A stretch of DNA of 64,000 bases from Flavobacteriales bacterium (GCA_016788295.1 JAEUSY010000042.1:124001-188000), one strand, 5' to 3'. Counted from the first letter of the stretch, positions 17,370 to 25,939 are shown. Translations and numbers: made by a program. Notes: generated by a model from the letters alone, not told the origin.

Positions 17370-18922
17370 ACACACGGATGGAAGTGATCGTTGTGGGCGC
17401 GGGCATCGCGGGGATGGCCTTCGCACAGGGGCTTGCCGCTGCGCTCGGTTCCCGGGAGGTACGCATCCGTATGTTGATGAAGGCCGAATTAGAGGATAGT
17501 AGTTCAAGTCTGGCCCAGGGTGGTCTGGCGGCACCGTTACATCGCGACGACAGTGTGGAGCAGCACGTGCAGGACACCATGCGAACGGGAGGTGGACGGA
17601 ATGATGAGGCGGTCGTCAGGGCAGTGGTGTCCGAAGCACCGCGTGTGGTCGAGCGTCTGATGGCATGGGGCGCTGAGTTCGATCGCGATGCCACTGGTCG
17701 GCCTGCGTTGGCGAGAGAGGGAGGGCATGGCCGGGCACGCGTGGTGCATCGGGCGGATAGCACAGGTGCTGAGATCGTGCGGGTACTGCATGAACATGTG
17801 GTGAACAACCCGGCCATTGTTCGATCGGAACGTGTGCGCGCGATCGATCTGCTGGTTGAGGATGGTCCGGAGGGGCGGCGATGCAGCGGTATACGTGCGC
17901 TCGATCTGAATGATGGCATGCTGCGCGAACTGCATGCGCATATTGTGGTGCTTGCCACTGGAGGCGTTGGGCAGGTGTATTCCACAACCACCAATCCGGT
18001 CACGGCCACCGGTGATGGTGTGGCCATGGCCAGGCGTGCCGGTGTACCACTGCGCGACATGGCCTTCGTTCAGTTCCATCCAACGGCCTTGTATACCGGG
18101 GCCTCGGGCAGGGCCTTTCTGATCAGTGAGGCGGTGCGCGGTGCCGGGGCCAGGTTGTTGGACAACGATATGCGGCCTCTGATGGATGGGGTGCATTCGC
18201 TACGTGATCTGGCGCCGCGCAATGTGGTGGCGCGAGCGATCCATCGGGAGATGCTGAGGTCGGGTCGGTCGCATGTCTGGCTCGATGCCAGCGGCATGGG
18301 TATGGCCCGTTTCGGTCAGGAGTTCCCAGCCATTGGGCGCTGGTGCGAAGCGCACGGCATAGTGCCGGGCAGGGACCTTTTGCCGGTGGCACCTGCGGCA
18401 CATTATCTATGCGGCGGTATCGCAACCGATCTTTCGGGTCGTACGCGGTTGCCTGGACTGTGGGCCATGGGGGAGTGTGCTGGAACGGGACTACATGGTG
18501 CGGACCGTTTGGCGTCCAATTCGTTGTTGGAGGCACTGGTGATGCCGGATCGTGCGGTACGCCTGCTCGTGGCAAGCCGCAATGCGTGGGGTGCACTGCC
18601 AAAGGACCTTGATCTGGAAGTGCGGCTCTCGCGCCAGGTCCCACGCGACCTCTACCATTTAAGGCAGGACCTTCATCATGCCATGGATACCCATGTCGGG
18701 CTGGAACGAAGTGCCGAAGGACTGAACACCGCCCTCCGTGCCATTGCCCGGTGTGAGCGTCACTTGCGTACGTTATGGGGGCGTCGTCGCTGGAGCGCAG
18801 AGGTCATCGATCTGCGCGATATGCTCGCAGCGGCGCGGGCCATTACGGTGGCGGCGTTGGCTGAAGGCGCTACCGCAGGAACTCACTACCGATCGGATGA
18901 TTCGGCGTCTTCGTCCGCGTGA
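17366..18922 (+). CDS. nadB: L-aspartate oxidase
   Basis: A 518-residue flavoprotein that oxidises L-aspartate to iminoaspartate for NadA. It shows the N-terminal FAD-binding motif VVGAGIAGMAFA, the substrate region SSLAQGGLAA, the flavin-domain segment VLATGGVGQVYSTTTNP, and the catalytic-domain stretch MAFVQFHPTALY with AAHYLCGGI and SNSLLEAL downstream. Length is normal. NadB enzymes can pass electrons to fumarate as well as oxygen, which fits an operon driven by an anaerobic or nitrosative regulator. It is the last gene of the norC-norB-nadA-nadB unit. The facing gene scdA ends 15 bp away on the other strand. Confidence 0.95.
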   Translation: MNTRMEVIVVGAGIAGMAFAQGLAAALGSREVRIRMLMKAELEDSSSSLAQGGLAAPLHRDDSVEQHVQDTMRTGGGRNDEAVVRAVVSEAPRVVERLMAWGAEFDRDATGRPALAREGGHGRARVVHRADSTGAEIVRVLHEHVVNNPAIVRSERVRAIDLLVEDGPEGRRCSGIRALDLNDGMLRELHAHIVVLATGGVGQVYSTTTNPVTATGDGVAMARRAGVPLRDMAFVQFHPTALYTGASGRAFLISEAVRGAGARLLDNDMRPLMDGVHSLRDLAPRNVVARAIHREMLRSGRSHVWLDASGMGMARFGQEFPAIGRWCEAHGIVPGRDLLPVAPAAHYLCGGIATDLSGRTRLPGLWAMGECAGTGLHGADRLASNSLLEALVMPDRAVRLLVASRNAWGALPKDLDLEVRLSRQVPRDLYHLRQDLHHAMDTHVGLERSAEGLNTALRAIARCERHLRTLWGRRRWSAEVIDLRDMLAAARAITVAALAEGATAGTHYRSDDSASSSA

Positions 18923-18937
18923 TCACGGGCAGTTCCT

Positions 18938-19684
18938 TCAACGATGGGCTCGGTCCATCAGTACATTCTCCATCACCTTTGCCCGTGGGAACAGAATGTT
19001 GTTCTCCAAATGGATGTGCCGGTGCAGGTCCTGTTCGAACTCCAGGAGCATGGCGTAGGCGGTGGCGTAAGTGGTGCACCCATCGGGCGGGTTGGTGTAT
19101 TCATCGCTCAACTCTGCGATGCGACGGAATCGTTCACCCTCTGCATCGTGCTCATGCTCCATCATGGCGATGGGGTTGTTCACCGTGCCAAAGTGGGGTG
19201 TGGGCACTGCGCTACCATGCAGGAGGGCTTTCTCCAGTTGGTTGATGAAGGGGAACAGAACGAGCTCCTCCTTTTTCATGTGTGCGGCCATCGCCCCTGC
19301 GCATTCCTGGAACTCCCGCTGGATGGCAAAGAGTTCCGGATGCCGGTCGCCATGCACTTTGCACAGTTTGTCCAGGAATTGGAGCAACGTGATCGATCGG
19401 GATTCCACGTAACGATGGTGGACGCGTTCGATATGTTCGATCAAACGGGCCAGGGGCCATTGCTTCACATCATCGTTCACATCGCTATCGCGTTCGATCG
19501 CTTGGCGCACCTCTTCTTCCAAGACGGCGGGGTCGAGGCCCTTTGTGCGGCACACTTCCGCCACGGTGCGACCACCCTTGCAACAAAAGTCGATTCCATG
19601 GGCATTGAAGACGGCCGCGGTGCGGTAATCGTCGGCGACAATGGAGCCGATGGTACGTTCGGGGGTGATGGTGAGCGTGGGCAT
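18938..19684 (-). CDS. scdA: Iron-sulfur cluster repair di-iron protein (ScdA/RIC/YtfE)
   Basis: A 248-residue protein with an N-terminal ScdA_N domain (TIGSIVADDYRTAAVFNAHG then DFCCKGGRTVAEVC) and a C-terminal hemerythrin-like domain. The latter carries the di-iron ligands in HHRYVE, HGDRHPELF, HMKKEELVLFPF, MEHEHD and the final HRHIHLENNILFPR. These proteins restore Fe-S clusters damaged by nitric oxide or peroxide. It sits downstream of the Crp/Fnr regulator in the same direction, with a short TGAC-type palindrome in the 98-bp gap, and beside the nitric oxide reductase operon. That context supports a role in nitrosative stress defence during denitrification. Confidence 0.93.
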   Translation of the reverse strand: MPTLTITPERTIGSIVADDYRTAAVFNAHGIDFCCKGGRTVAEVCRTKGLDPAVLEEEVRQAIERDSDVNDDVKQWPLARLIEHIERVHHRYVESRSITLLQFLDKLCKVHGDRHPELFAIQREFQECAGAMAAHMKKEELVLFPFINQLEKALLHGSAVPTPHFGTVNNPIAMMEHEHDAEGERFRRIAELSDEYTNPPDGCTTYATAYAMLLEFEQDLHRHIHLENNILFPRAKVMENVLMDRAHR

Positions 19685-19747
19685 GTTGGATGTCTGTATT
19701 TGTTGGGCGTAAAATAACGGATAAAAAAGTCCGCAATAGATGACCGA

Positions 19748-19757
19748 TGACAGGTCA
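19748..19757 (-). promoter_or_regulatory. Possible shortened Crp/Fnr-type operator upstream of scdA
   Basis: TGACAGGTCA (TGACCTGTCA on the minus strand) is a two-base-shorter version of the 12-bp operators seen before norC, the nosZ operon, the fasciclin gene and the copper oxidase gene. It lies 64 bp upstream of the scdA ATG. I find no good -7 element at the expected distance, so this is weaker than the other four. Confidence 0.35.
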
Positions 19758-19782
19758 CAGTGTATCCAGCGAGAAGGAGAGG

Positions 19783-20469
19783 TCAGTCCAAAAGAAGCTG
19801 TGCGAGCTTTTTCATGTCGATGATCCGCAGTTCACGTCCCACGGATTTGATGAGCTTCTTCCGCTGTAGTTCGCTCAATGCCCGGATGGTGCTCTCGTAG
19901 GAGGTGCCGGCATGGTCCGCGATGTCCTGTCGAGAGGGGGTGAAGGCCAGTAGGGTGTCATCATCGGCATCATAGCCGAAACAGCGTTGGGCGGCAAGAA
20001 TGGCCTTGGCCACGCGCTGTTGCACGCTCAGGTTGATGTGGTTCTTGGTCTGTTCCTCGCTTCGACGGAGCTCTTCCGCGAAGAAGAGCATGAAATGGAA
20101 GCTGAAGGAGGGGTTGGCCTTGAGCGCGTTCAGGAATAAGGCCATGGGGATCCCATTCACCGAAGTGGGCTCCAATGCGGTGGCCGTGATCGGATAGGTG
20201 AAGTCATCGCCAATGCCCCGGTGTCCCACCACCTGGCCGTCCCTCGCAAAGCGCAGGATACGTACCGACCCATCACGAAAGGTGCTGTACACTTTCACGC
20301 GGCCTTTGCGCACGATGTACAAGAACTCCGCAGCGCTCCCTTCCGTACAAATGTCCTCGTCGGCCTTGTAGGTGGTGGTCACACATTCCTTGCGGATGAG
20401 GTCACGCCATTCGGGGCTGCAGTGCTTCCGAATGATCGCCGCCAAGGTATCGGGCAGTGGGATCCGCAT
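19783..20469 (-). CDS. Crp/Fnr family transcriptional regulator (Dnr-like), likely regulator of the nor/nos genes
   Basis: A 228-residue regulator with an N-terminal cyclic-nucleotide-like beta-barrel (about 15-130; EGSAAEFLYIVRKGRVKVYS), a dimerisation helix and a C-terminal winged helix (TPSRQDIADHAGTSYESTIR). The recognition helix keeps the Glu and Arg of YESTIR that in CRP/FNR contact the G and A of a TGA half-site, in agreement with the TGAC/TGAT half-sites found in this window. The Fnr cysteine set for an oxygen-sensing [4Fe-4S] cluster is absent (Cys at 17, 29 and 41 only), so a haem-based NO sensor like Dnr is more plausible. It lies between the Rrf2 and scdA genes. Regulon assignment is inferred. 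Confidence 0.9.
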   Translation of the reverse strand: MRIPLPDTLAAIIRKHCSPEWRDLIRKECVTTTYKADEDICTEGSAAEFLYIVRKGRVKVYSTFRDGSVRILRFARDGQVVGHRGIGDDFTYPITATALEPTSVNGIPMALFLNALKANPSFSFHFMLFFAEELRRSEEQTKNHINLSVQQRVAKAILAAQRCFGYDADDDTLLAFTPSRQDIADHAGTSYESTIRALSELQRKKLIKSVGRELRIIDMKKLAQLLLD

Positions 20470-20479
20470 AACTGGGGTA

Positions 20480-20923
20480 TCAGCCTTTCAATCGGAACGC
20501 TCCGGCCTTGGCACCAAGTCCCATGGCCACGTCATGGACAGAGGTCTGTTCGAGCATGGTGCGCAAGCGCTCCCTCACCTCCTTGAACTGGTCATGCACG
20601 GGACATGGTTTCTTGTCGCTGCATTGCGGAAGCCCCAATGCGCATTGAGTGTAAACGGCATCCCCATCGATGCACTTGACAATGGCGGATAACGTCAGCT
20701 TGCGTGCACGTGACTCGGTCAGCGTGAAGCCACCGCCCGGGCCCTTCATGGAGCCGATGTGTCCATCGCGTACCAGCTTTTGCAGCACTTTGGCCGTAAA
20801 GGCCTCAGGCGCACCAATGGCCTCTGCGATCTCCTTGACCGTGGCGCGTTGGTCGGCGGCGGTGAACTGCGCGATCTGGAGGGTGGCCCGTATGCCGTAT
20901 TCGCAGGCCTTGGAGAACATCAT
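20480..20923 (-). CDS. Rrf2 family transcriptional regulator with three cysteines
   Basis: A 147-residue winged-helix regulator of the Rrf2 family (YGIRATLQIAQF, then KEIAEAIGAPEAFTAKVLQK as the DNA-binding part and GSMKGPGGGF as the wing). Cys94, Cys101 and Cys107 in CALGLPQC/SDKKPC match the three-cysteine pattern that holds an Fe-S cluster in NsrR and IscR. Given the neighbours (scdA, nor and nos genes), an NO- or Fe-S-sensing role is likely. It lies 10 bp upstream of the Crp/Fnr gene and 31 bp downstream of the His-rich membrane protein, so the three are probably one transcript. Confidence 0.92.
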   Translation of the reverse strand: MMFSKACEYGIRATLQIAQFTAADQRATVKEIAEAIGAPEAFTAKVLQKLVRDGHIGSMKGPGGGFTLTESRARKLTLSAIVKCIDGDAVYTQCALGLPQCSDKKPCPVHDQFKEVRERLRTMLEQTSVHDVAMGLGAKAGAFRLKG

Positions 20924-20954
20924 GAGCAGCGCGAAGATACTCCGCGCATGTTGT

Positions 20955-22163
20955 TCAGGTCGTGTGGCGGCGTTGCCAGATGTCGCTTACCAGCATGAGC
21001 AGGACCCCAATTGGCATGAGGCCCGAGGCGATGACCATGTGCAGGTAATGGCCGGGGATGAGGCCAAGGCCCGCCCAGAAGAAGGTGCCCTGCGTGAAGA
21101 GAAGGAGCTCGCTCAGGATGATGCCGCCGATAAGCGCACCCAGCCCCACGCGCACCGCTGTTAAGCGGACATCGAACCAGCCATTGGCGATCGCATAGGC
21201 CACCAATAGTGAGGTCATGGTGCCCAGTGTGTTCAGATGGATGAAGCCCATGACGAAGTGCCGGATGGTGAGGGCCATGACGGCCACGGACGGAATGGCC
21301 ACGGATGCCTGCACGAGCACCTTCATCGCCATGCTGACCAACGCGATGCCAATAAGCACCTTGGCCAGTGCCGGCATCCGTTCGCTGGCCAGTTTGTGCG
21401 AGCGGCGCAGCATGGCGAACGTGCGCCATGCGGCCCAGACCTGTAAGGCGACCGCAGCAGAGACCGTAGCGAAAACGGCAGGGTGGGGCTCGCTCCAAGC
21501 GATGGCGAGCGCGTAGGTGAGAACCGCGGACAATACCCATAGGGCCATGGTCAGCTTGTCGATCACCAGGTCGAGTCCCTGCCGTTCGGCCCAACGGGCA
21601 CCAAGTGCCATCGCTGCGAACCAGAACCATCCGTTGAATTGGAAGTGGAGGAAGAACTGTACGGCCCAATAGTAGATCTCCTTGCCTTGGTTGCCGGTGG
21701 CAATAATGGGGCCGATGGCAAAGACCCCGCAGGTGGAAAGCACGAACATGGCGATGGCCCAACGCGTCAATCCGCCACTTCCCCGGGCGGGCCACTGTTC
21801 GCTGGTGCGCCAAAGGATGATGAGCAGGGCGAAGGCCAGCAACAGGTGGATGGAGGACGCCGTGATGGATACTGCGCCATATCCCTGTAGGGGGAAGCTC
21901 AGGAGCATGAGCACCACCATGGTCTGCAGTCCGATCAGGAGCGGTCTCACCCTTGGACCGACCTTTCCCTGACCCCCATCGTGCAGCAAGGCTACCACCA
22001 CGCCGATGAACAGCCATCCGAGCAGTGCCGTGTGGGAATGACCATGCAGCCATGGGCGGAACCGCACGAAGGGCAATTCCACCAGGAATAGCATGCGGAG
22101 CAGCAGCCCAATGACCGCTGCAGCGAACAGGTCGGCCAGTGCAATAAGGAACCAGTTGCGCAT
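20955..22163 (-). CDS. Polytopic His-rich membrane protein, haem-copper-like layout, unknown function
   Basis: A 402-residue protein with about 12 hydrophobic helices. Histidines cluster at helix ends in a way that recalls haem proteins: WLHGHSHTALLGWLF near residue 40, FFLHFQFNGWFWF near 170, FVMGFIHLNTLGTMTS near 310, and GLIPGHYLHMVIASG near 370. The spacing resembles a shortened NorB/CcoN-like subunit or NnrS, but I cannot assign it to either. It is divergent from the cytochrome-nosZ operon and leads a probable operon with the Rrf2 and Crp/Fnr regulators. That places it among nitrogen-oxide genes. A haem- or copper-binding role in NO handling is an inference. Confidence 0.8.
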   Translation of the reverse strand: MRNWFLIALADLFAAAVIGLLLRMLFLVELPFVRFRPWLHGHSHTALLGWLFIGVVVALLHDGGQGKVGPRVRPLLIGLQTMVVLMLLSFPLQGYGAVSITASSIHLLLAFALLIILWRTSEQWPARGSGGLTRWAIAMFVLSTCGVFAIGPIIATGNQGKEIYYWAVQFFLHFQFNGWFWFAAMALGARWAERQGLDLVIDKLTMALWVLSAVLTYALAIAWSEPHPAVFATVSAAVALQVWAAWRTFAMLRRSHKLASERMPALAKVLIGIALVSMAMKVLVQASVAIPSVAVMALTIRHFVMGFIHLNTLGTMTSLLVAYAIANGWFDVRLTAVRVGLGALIGGIILSELLLFTQGTFFWAGLGLIPGHYLHMVIASGLMPIGVLLMLVSDIWQRRHTT

Positions 22164-22237
22164 TGGAAGTTCCGTTGAGAACGGGGCTTTTTCAGGATCC
22201 GGGTGCCAACATACCGTTCAAAAGTCAGTCGAATAAC

Positions 22238-22280
22238 TGATAAGAGTCATGAAAGGGATAAGAATATCCGAAGATATTTG
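22238..22280 (+). promoter_or_regulatory. Crp/Fnr-type operator plus -7 element upstream of the cytochrome-nosZ operon
   Basis: TGATAAGAGTCA at 22238-22249 is followed by GATATTTG at 22273-22280, a near match to the TAnnTTTG -7 element. The 35-bp start-to-start spacing equals that upstream of the fasciclin and copper oxidase genes. On the other strand TATGTTGG (22206-22213) sits 36 bp from the operator, so the same box may also serve the divergent membrane-protein gene. Confidence 0.7.
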
Positions 22281-22313
22281 CATCGTTCGAAACCCTACAT
22301 ACCGAACACGAAC

Positions 22314-22787
22314 ATGAAGAAGCACACATTACTGTCAGGCCTGCTGATGTCGGCCTTGGCGATCTCGATCTCTGCCTGTGGTGGAGGAAATGAAACGTCC
22401 GATGGGCCTCCGGGTGCCAGTGCTACGCCGCCTTCAGCCGATGGAGGTGGAGCAGGTGCCCCAGCTGCCGGTCTGATCACTGCCGCGGACATCACCTTGG
22501 GTGACATCGATCAGGCGATGGCGGAGAAAGGACGGAGCACATACGATGTGAAATGCCAGGCCTGCCATAGCACGGGACCCAACCGTGTGGTTGGTCCGGG
22601 TTGGAAGGGCATTACGGAGCGCCGTCAGCCGGATTGGATCATGAACATGATGTTGAACATCGATGTAATGCTGGAGACCGATCCGGAAGCCCAGAAAGGC
22701 CTGGAGGAGTGTCTCGTACGCATGCCCAACCAAGGCCTGAGCAAGGACCAGGGCCGTGAAGTGCTGGAATTCATGCGTACGCTCTGA
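22314..22787 (+). CDS. Lipid-anchored cytochrome c of the nos operon
   Basis: A 157-residue lipoprotein (lipobox ISAC, Cys22) with a Gly/Ala/Pro-rich linker to about residue 55 and one c-type haem site CQACH (Cys81-His85). Likely axial Met candidates lie in the C-terminal segment, for example in CLVRMPNQGLSKDQGREVLE. It is the first gene of the nitrous oxide reductase operon and is probably the electron donor to NosZ or part of the path from the quinol pool. The ATG chosen begins the lipoprotein signal; the frame is open further upstream but would include the promoter elements. Confidence 0.9.
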   Translation: MKKHTLLSGLLMSALAISISACGGGNETSDGPPGASATPPSADGGGAGAPAAGLITAADITLGDIDQAMAEKGRSTYDVKCQACHSTGPNRVVGPGWKGITERRQPDWIMNMMLNIDVMLETDPEAQKGLEECLVRMPNQGLSKDQGREVLEFMRTL

Positions 22788-22822
22788 TCCGAACCGACCA
22801 ACGAACACCCAAAACCCAGACC

Positions 22823-24820
22823 ATGAAACGACCGCTTTTAATGACCGGCACCACTTTGGGCGTCGTCGCAGGAGCCTTCCTGCTGATGAACAGCCTACCC
22901 GGTTGCCGTCCGTCGGGAACCACCAAGAGCGTGGTGACCGGCGATGCCGCATCGAAGGTTTATGTGAAACCCGGCACGCATGACGAGTTCTACAACTTCG
23001 TGAGCGGTGGCTTCAGCGGCCAGCTCGCCGTGTACGGTATTCCAAGCGGGCGTCTGCTGCGCGAGATCCCCGTGTTCAGCGTTGACCCTGAGAGCGGCTA
23101 TGGTTACAGCGAGGAGACCAAGGGCATGCTCACCACCAGCCATGGTTTCATTCCATGGGACGACAGCCACCACCCGGAGCTTTCTCAGACCGATGGTGTG
23201 CCTGACGGCAAGTGGTGCTTCATCAACGGTAACAACACGCCGCGCATCGCACTGGTCGATCTGGGTACTTTCCGCACAGGTAGCATCATCGAGATCCCCA
23301 ATAGTGCAGGAAACCACAGTTCGCCCTTCACCACCGGCAACAGCGAATATGTCGTGGCCGGCACGCGCTTCAGCGTGCCCATGGGCGATGACGCTTCGCG
23401 CGATGTGCCCATCAAGACCTACAAGGAGAACTTCAAGGGGAACGTGAGCTTCATCCACCCCGAACCAGAGACGGGCAAGATGAGCATCGCCTTTCAGATC
23501 GTGACCCCCGGGGTGAACTTCGATCTGAGCCATGCCGGCAAGGGTCCCAGTGAGGGCTGGTTCTTCTTCAGCTGCTACAACACCGAGCAGGCCTACAGCC
23601 TCTTGGAGGTGAATGCCAGCCAGCGTGACAAGGACTTCATCATGGCCGTGAACTGGAAGCTGGCCGAACAGCTGGCCAAGGAGGGTAAGGGCAAGCGTGT
23701 GCCCGGCAAGCACCACAGCAACTGGTGGAACCACAAAACGCACAGCACCGAGACCACCGTTTATGAGGACGTGCTGCAACTGGACCCCAAGGACCATCCC
23801 GGCCTCGTCTACTTCATGCCCTGCCCTAAGAGCCCGCACGGTTGCGATGTGGACCCCACAGGTAAATACATCGTGGGTAGCGGCAAACTGGCCGCATTGA
23901 TCCCAGTGTTCAGTTTCGAGAAGATCCAGAAGGCCATTGCGGCCAATGATCTGGAAGGCGACTTCGGTGGCATCCCCGTTCTGAAGTACGAGAGCGTGTT
24001 GCACGGCGAGGTGAAGAAGCCCGGTCTCGGGCCTTTGCACACCGAGTTCGACGCCAACGGCAACGCCTACACCAGCTTCTTCGTGAGCAGCGAGATCGTG
24101 AAATGGAACGTGGAGAAACTGGAGGTGGTGGACCGCGTGCCGACGTACTACAGCATCGGGCACCTCTGCGTTCCCGGTGGGGACAGCAAGCAGCCATGGG
24201 GCAAGTACGTGATCGCCTACAACAAGATCACCAAGGACCGCTACCTACCCACCGGTCCCGAGCTGACACAGAGCGCACAGCTCTACAGTATCGATGGTGA
24301 CAAGATGGAACTGCTTCTGGACTTCCCCACCACGGGCGAGCCGCACTATGCACAAGCCATACCGGCCGAACTGGTGAAGCCGCGCGAGGTGAAGTTCTTC
24401 AAGATCGAAGAGAACGAGCACCCCTTCGTGGCCAAGGGAGAGAAGGAGACCAAGATCGAGCGTCGTGGCAAGGAGGTACACGTGTGGATGACCACCATTC
24501 GTTCGCACTTCGCACCCGATAACATCGAAGGCATCAAGTTGGGCGATGAGGTGTACTTCCACATCACCAACCTCGAGCAGGACTGGGACGTGCCGCACGG
24601 CTTTGCCATCAAGGGTGCTGCCAACGCCGAGCTATTGCTGATGCCTGGCGAAACGCAGACACTGAAGTGGGTGCCCACCCGCGTGGGAGTGACACCGATG
24701 TACTGCACGGACTTCTGCTCCGCGCTGCACCAAGAGATGCAAGGCTATGTGCGCGTTTCACCTGCCAATAGCAATGTGCCCTTGACGGCTCTCACGGTTT
24801 CCGTGGACGCCGAGATGTAG
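22823..24820 (+). CDS. nosZ: Nitrous-oxide reductase, clade II (Sec-type, lipoprotein)
   Basis: A 665-residue enzyme that reduces N2O to N2. The N-terminus is a Sec-type lipoprotein signal with LPGC (Cys28) and lacks a twin-arginine motif, which marks the clade II form. The central beta-propeller carries the CuZ histidines, for example in WDDSHHPELSQTDG, PGKHHSNWW, PKSPHGCD and GLGPLHTEFD. The C-terminal cupredoxin domain holds CuA: Cys628, Cys632, His636 and Met639 in YCTDFCSALHQEM. Length is normal. A strong hairpin follows the stop, before the next gene. The Crp/Fnr-type box at 22238 suggests induction with norC. Confidence 0.97.
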   Translation: MKRPLLMTGTTLGVVAGAFLLMNSLPGCRPSGTTKSVVTGDAASKVYVKPGTHDEFYNFVSGGFSGQLAVYGIPSGRLLREIPVFSVDPESGYGYSEETKGMLTTSHGFIPWDDSHHPELSQTDGVPDGKWCFINGNNTPRIALVDLGTFRTGSIIEIPNSAGNHSSPFTTGNSEYVVAGTRFSVPMGDDASRDVPIKTYKENFKGNVSFIHPEPETGKMSIAFQIVTPGVNFDLSHAGKGPSEGWFFFSCYNTEQAYSLLEVNASQRDKDFIMAVNWKLAEQLAKEGKGKRVPGKHHSNWWNHKTHSTETTVYEDVLQLDPKDHPGLVYFMPCPKSPHGCDVDPTGKYIVGSGKLAALIPVFSFEKIQKAIAANDLEGDFGGIPVLKYESVLHGEVKKPGLGPLHTEFDANGNAYTSFFVSSEIVKWNVEKLEVVDRVPTYYSIGHLCVPGGDSKQPWGKYVIAYNKITKDRYLPTGPELTQSAQLYSIDGDKMELLLDFPTTGEPHYAQAIPAELVKPREVKFFKIEENEHPFVAKGEKETKIERRGKEVHVWMTTIRSHFAPDNIEGIKLGDEVYFHITNLEQDWDVPHGFAIKGAANAELLLMPGETQTLKWVPTRVGVTPMYCTDFCSALHQEMQGYVRVSPANSNVPLTALTVSVDAEM

Positions 24821-24843
24821 ACCGGTTCACATTGTCTGACAGT

Positions 24844-24877
24844 GACCACGGCCCCGGTACATGCCGGGGCCGTGGTC
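24844..24877 (+). other. Strong 14-bp hairpin between nosZ and the next gene
   Basis: Arms GACCACGGCCCCGG and CCGGGGCCGTGGTC are perfect complements around the 6-nt loop TACATG. No T-run follows, so it is not a canonical terminator. It is more likely to protect the 3' end of nosZ mRNA or to attenuate expression of the downstream assembly genes. Confidence 0.75.
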
Positions 24878-24909
24878 CTGAAAGGCCTTATCTCATTGAC
24901 CTATTGACC

Positions 24910-25494
24910 ATGAAGCCCATCTCCCGCGTAATGATCGCCCTGGCCGCACTGGCCCTGTTGATATTGCTCTTCGTCCCCATCTGGCGCATCGATCTACAGG
25001 CGCCCCAGTATCCGGAAGGATTGTACATCCAGATCTACGCCGACCACTTTGCCGGCGACGTGGAGAAGATCAATGGCTTGAACCACTACATCGGTATGGG
25101 CACCATACACGATGAGATGTTCCCCGAGTTCGTGTACCTGCCCAAGGTGCTGGTCGCACTTGCCGCCTTTGGTGTGCTCGCCGCCATTTGGGGTAAGAGA
25201 CAGGGGCTTTTCGCGGGCCTCATCACCCTCACGCTCTTTGGGCTCTGGGCGCTTTACGATATGTACAAGTGGGGCTACAGTTATGGCCACGATCTGGATC
25301 CGCGCGCAGCGATCAAGGTGGAAGGCCAGGCCTACCAGCCCCCGTTGATCGGCCATAAGCAATTGTTGAACTTCGATGCGTGGTCCACCCCCGATACCGG
25401 TGGTTGGATACTCTTCGGAGTGATGGGCCTGCTGGCCGGTGTTTACTTTTTGGAACTTCGCCGGAAGAAACCGGCCAAGCCTGTAACCGCATGA
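24910..25494 (+). CDS. Membrane protein of the clade II nos cluster (NosB-like position)
   Basis: A 194-residue inner-membrane protein with about four helices: one at the N-terminus (VMIALAALALLILLFVPIW), two in the middle (VLVALAAFGVLAAIWGKR and GLFAGLITLTLFGLWALYD) and one near the C-terminus (GWILFGVMGLLAGVYFLELR). A periplasmic loop with QAPQYPEGLYIQIY and a GLNHYIGM segment lies between. Proteins of this type sit next to nosZ in Bacteroidota and other clade II nos clusters and are thought to help electron delivery or assembly. Their biochemical role is not settled. The stop overlaps the nosL start (ATGA). I set the start at the ATG that opens the first helix. Confidence 0.8.
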   Translation: MKPISRVMIALAALALLILLFVPIWRIDLQAPQYPEGLYIQIYADHFAGDVEKINGLNHYIGMGTIHDEMFPEFVYLPKVLVALAAFGVLAAIWGKRQGLFAGLITLTLFGLWALYDMYKWGYSYGHDLDPRAAIKVEGQAYQPPLIGHKQLLNFDAWSTPDTGGWILFGVMGLLAGVYFLELRRKKPAKPVTA

Positions 25495-25931
25495 TGCGCA
25501 TGAGCTCCTTCATCCTGGTCATCGCCCTTTCGCTACTGGCCTGTGCTCCAGCGGAACCGACCATTGACTTCGGCAAAGCGGAGTGCGCACACTGCCGCAT
25601 GAACGTGGTGGACCGCCAGTTCGGCGCCGCACTGGTGACCGAGAAAGGTCGGCAGTACGTGTTCGATGATGTCTCGTGCATGGTGCACTTCGTGGCGAAG
25701 GGTACGGTGGCCGAAAGCCAGGTGAAAGGCTGGTACGTGTGCGATCATGCCAAGCCGGGCACACTGATCGATGCCACTACGGCGCTTTACCTGCAAGGTC
25801 CTGCTTTCCGCAGTCCGATGCGCGGTGATGTGGCGGCCTTTGCCGATGCTGCAGCACGGAGCAATGCAGCGGCACAGGGTGAGGCCAAGCCTATGGATTG
25901 GACCACTGTGCGCCAGGCGCTGTCCGAGTGA
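25491..25931 (+). CDS. nosL: NosL copper chaperone lipoprotein
   Basis: A 146-residue lipoprotein (lipobox LLAC, Cys18) of the NosL family. The mature protein contains CAHCRMNVVD and VFDDVSCMVHF; the Cys and Met residues fit the Cu(I)-binding role of NosL in delivering copper to the CuZ site of NosZ. The family-typical DHAKPGTLIDA segment is present. The start overlaps the previous gene and the stop lies against the NosD start, so the assembly genes are tightly coupled. Confidence 0.92.
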   Translation: MMRMSSFILVIALSLLACAPAEPTIDFGKAECAHCRMNVVDRQFGAALVTEKGRQYVFDDVSCMVHFVAKGTVAESQVKGWYVCDHAKPGTLIDATTALYLQGPAFRSPMRGDVAAFADAAARSNAAAQGEAKPMDWTTVRQALSE

Positions 25932-25939
25932 GCGTGTCG

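Noticed and set aside
24836-24860. TCTGACAGTGACCAC as a further Crp/Fnr-type site upstream of the gene at 24910.
   Set aside because: The half-sites do not form the palindrome, no -7 element lies at 34-35 bp, and the bases belong to the hairpin after nosZ.
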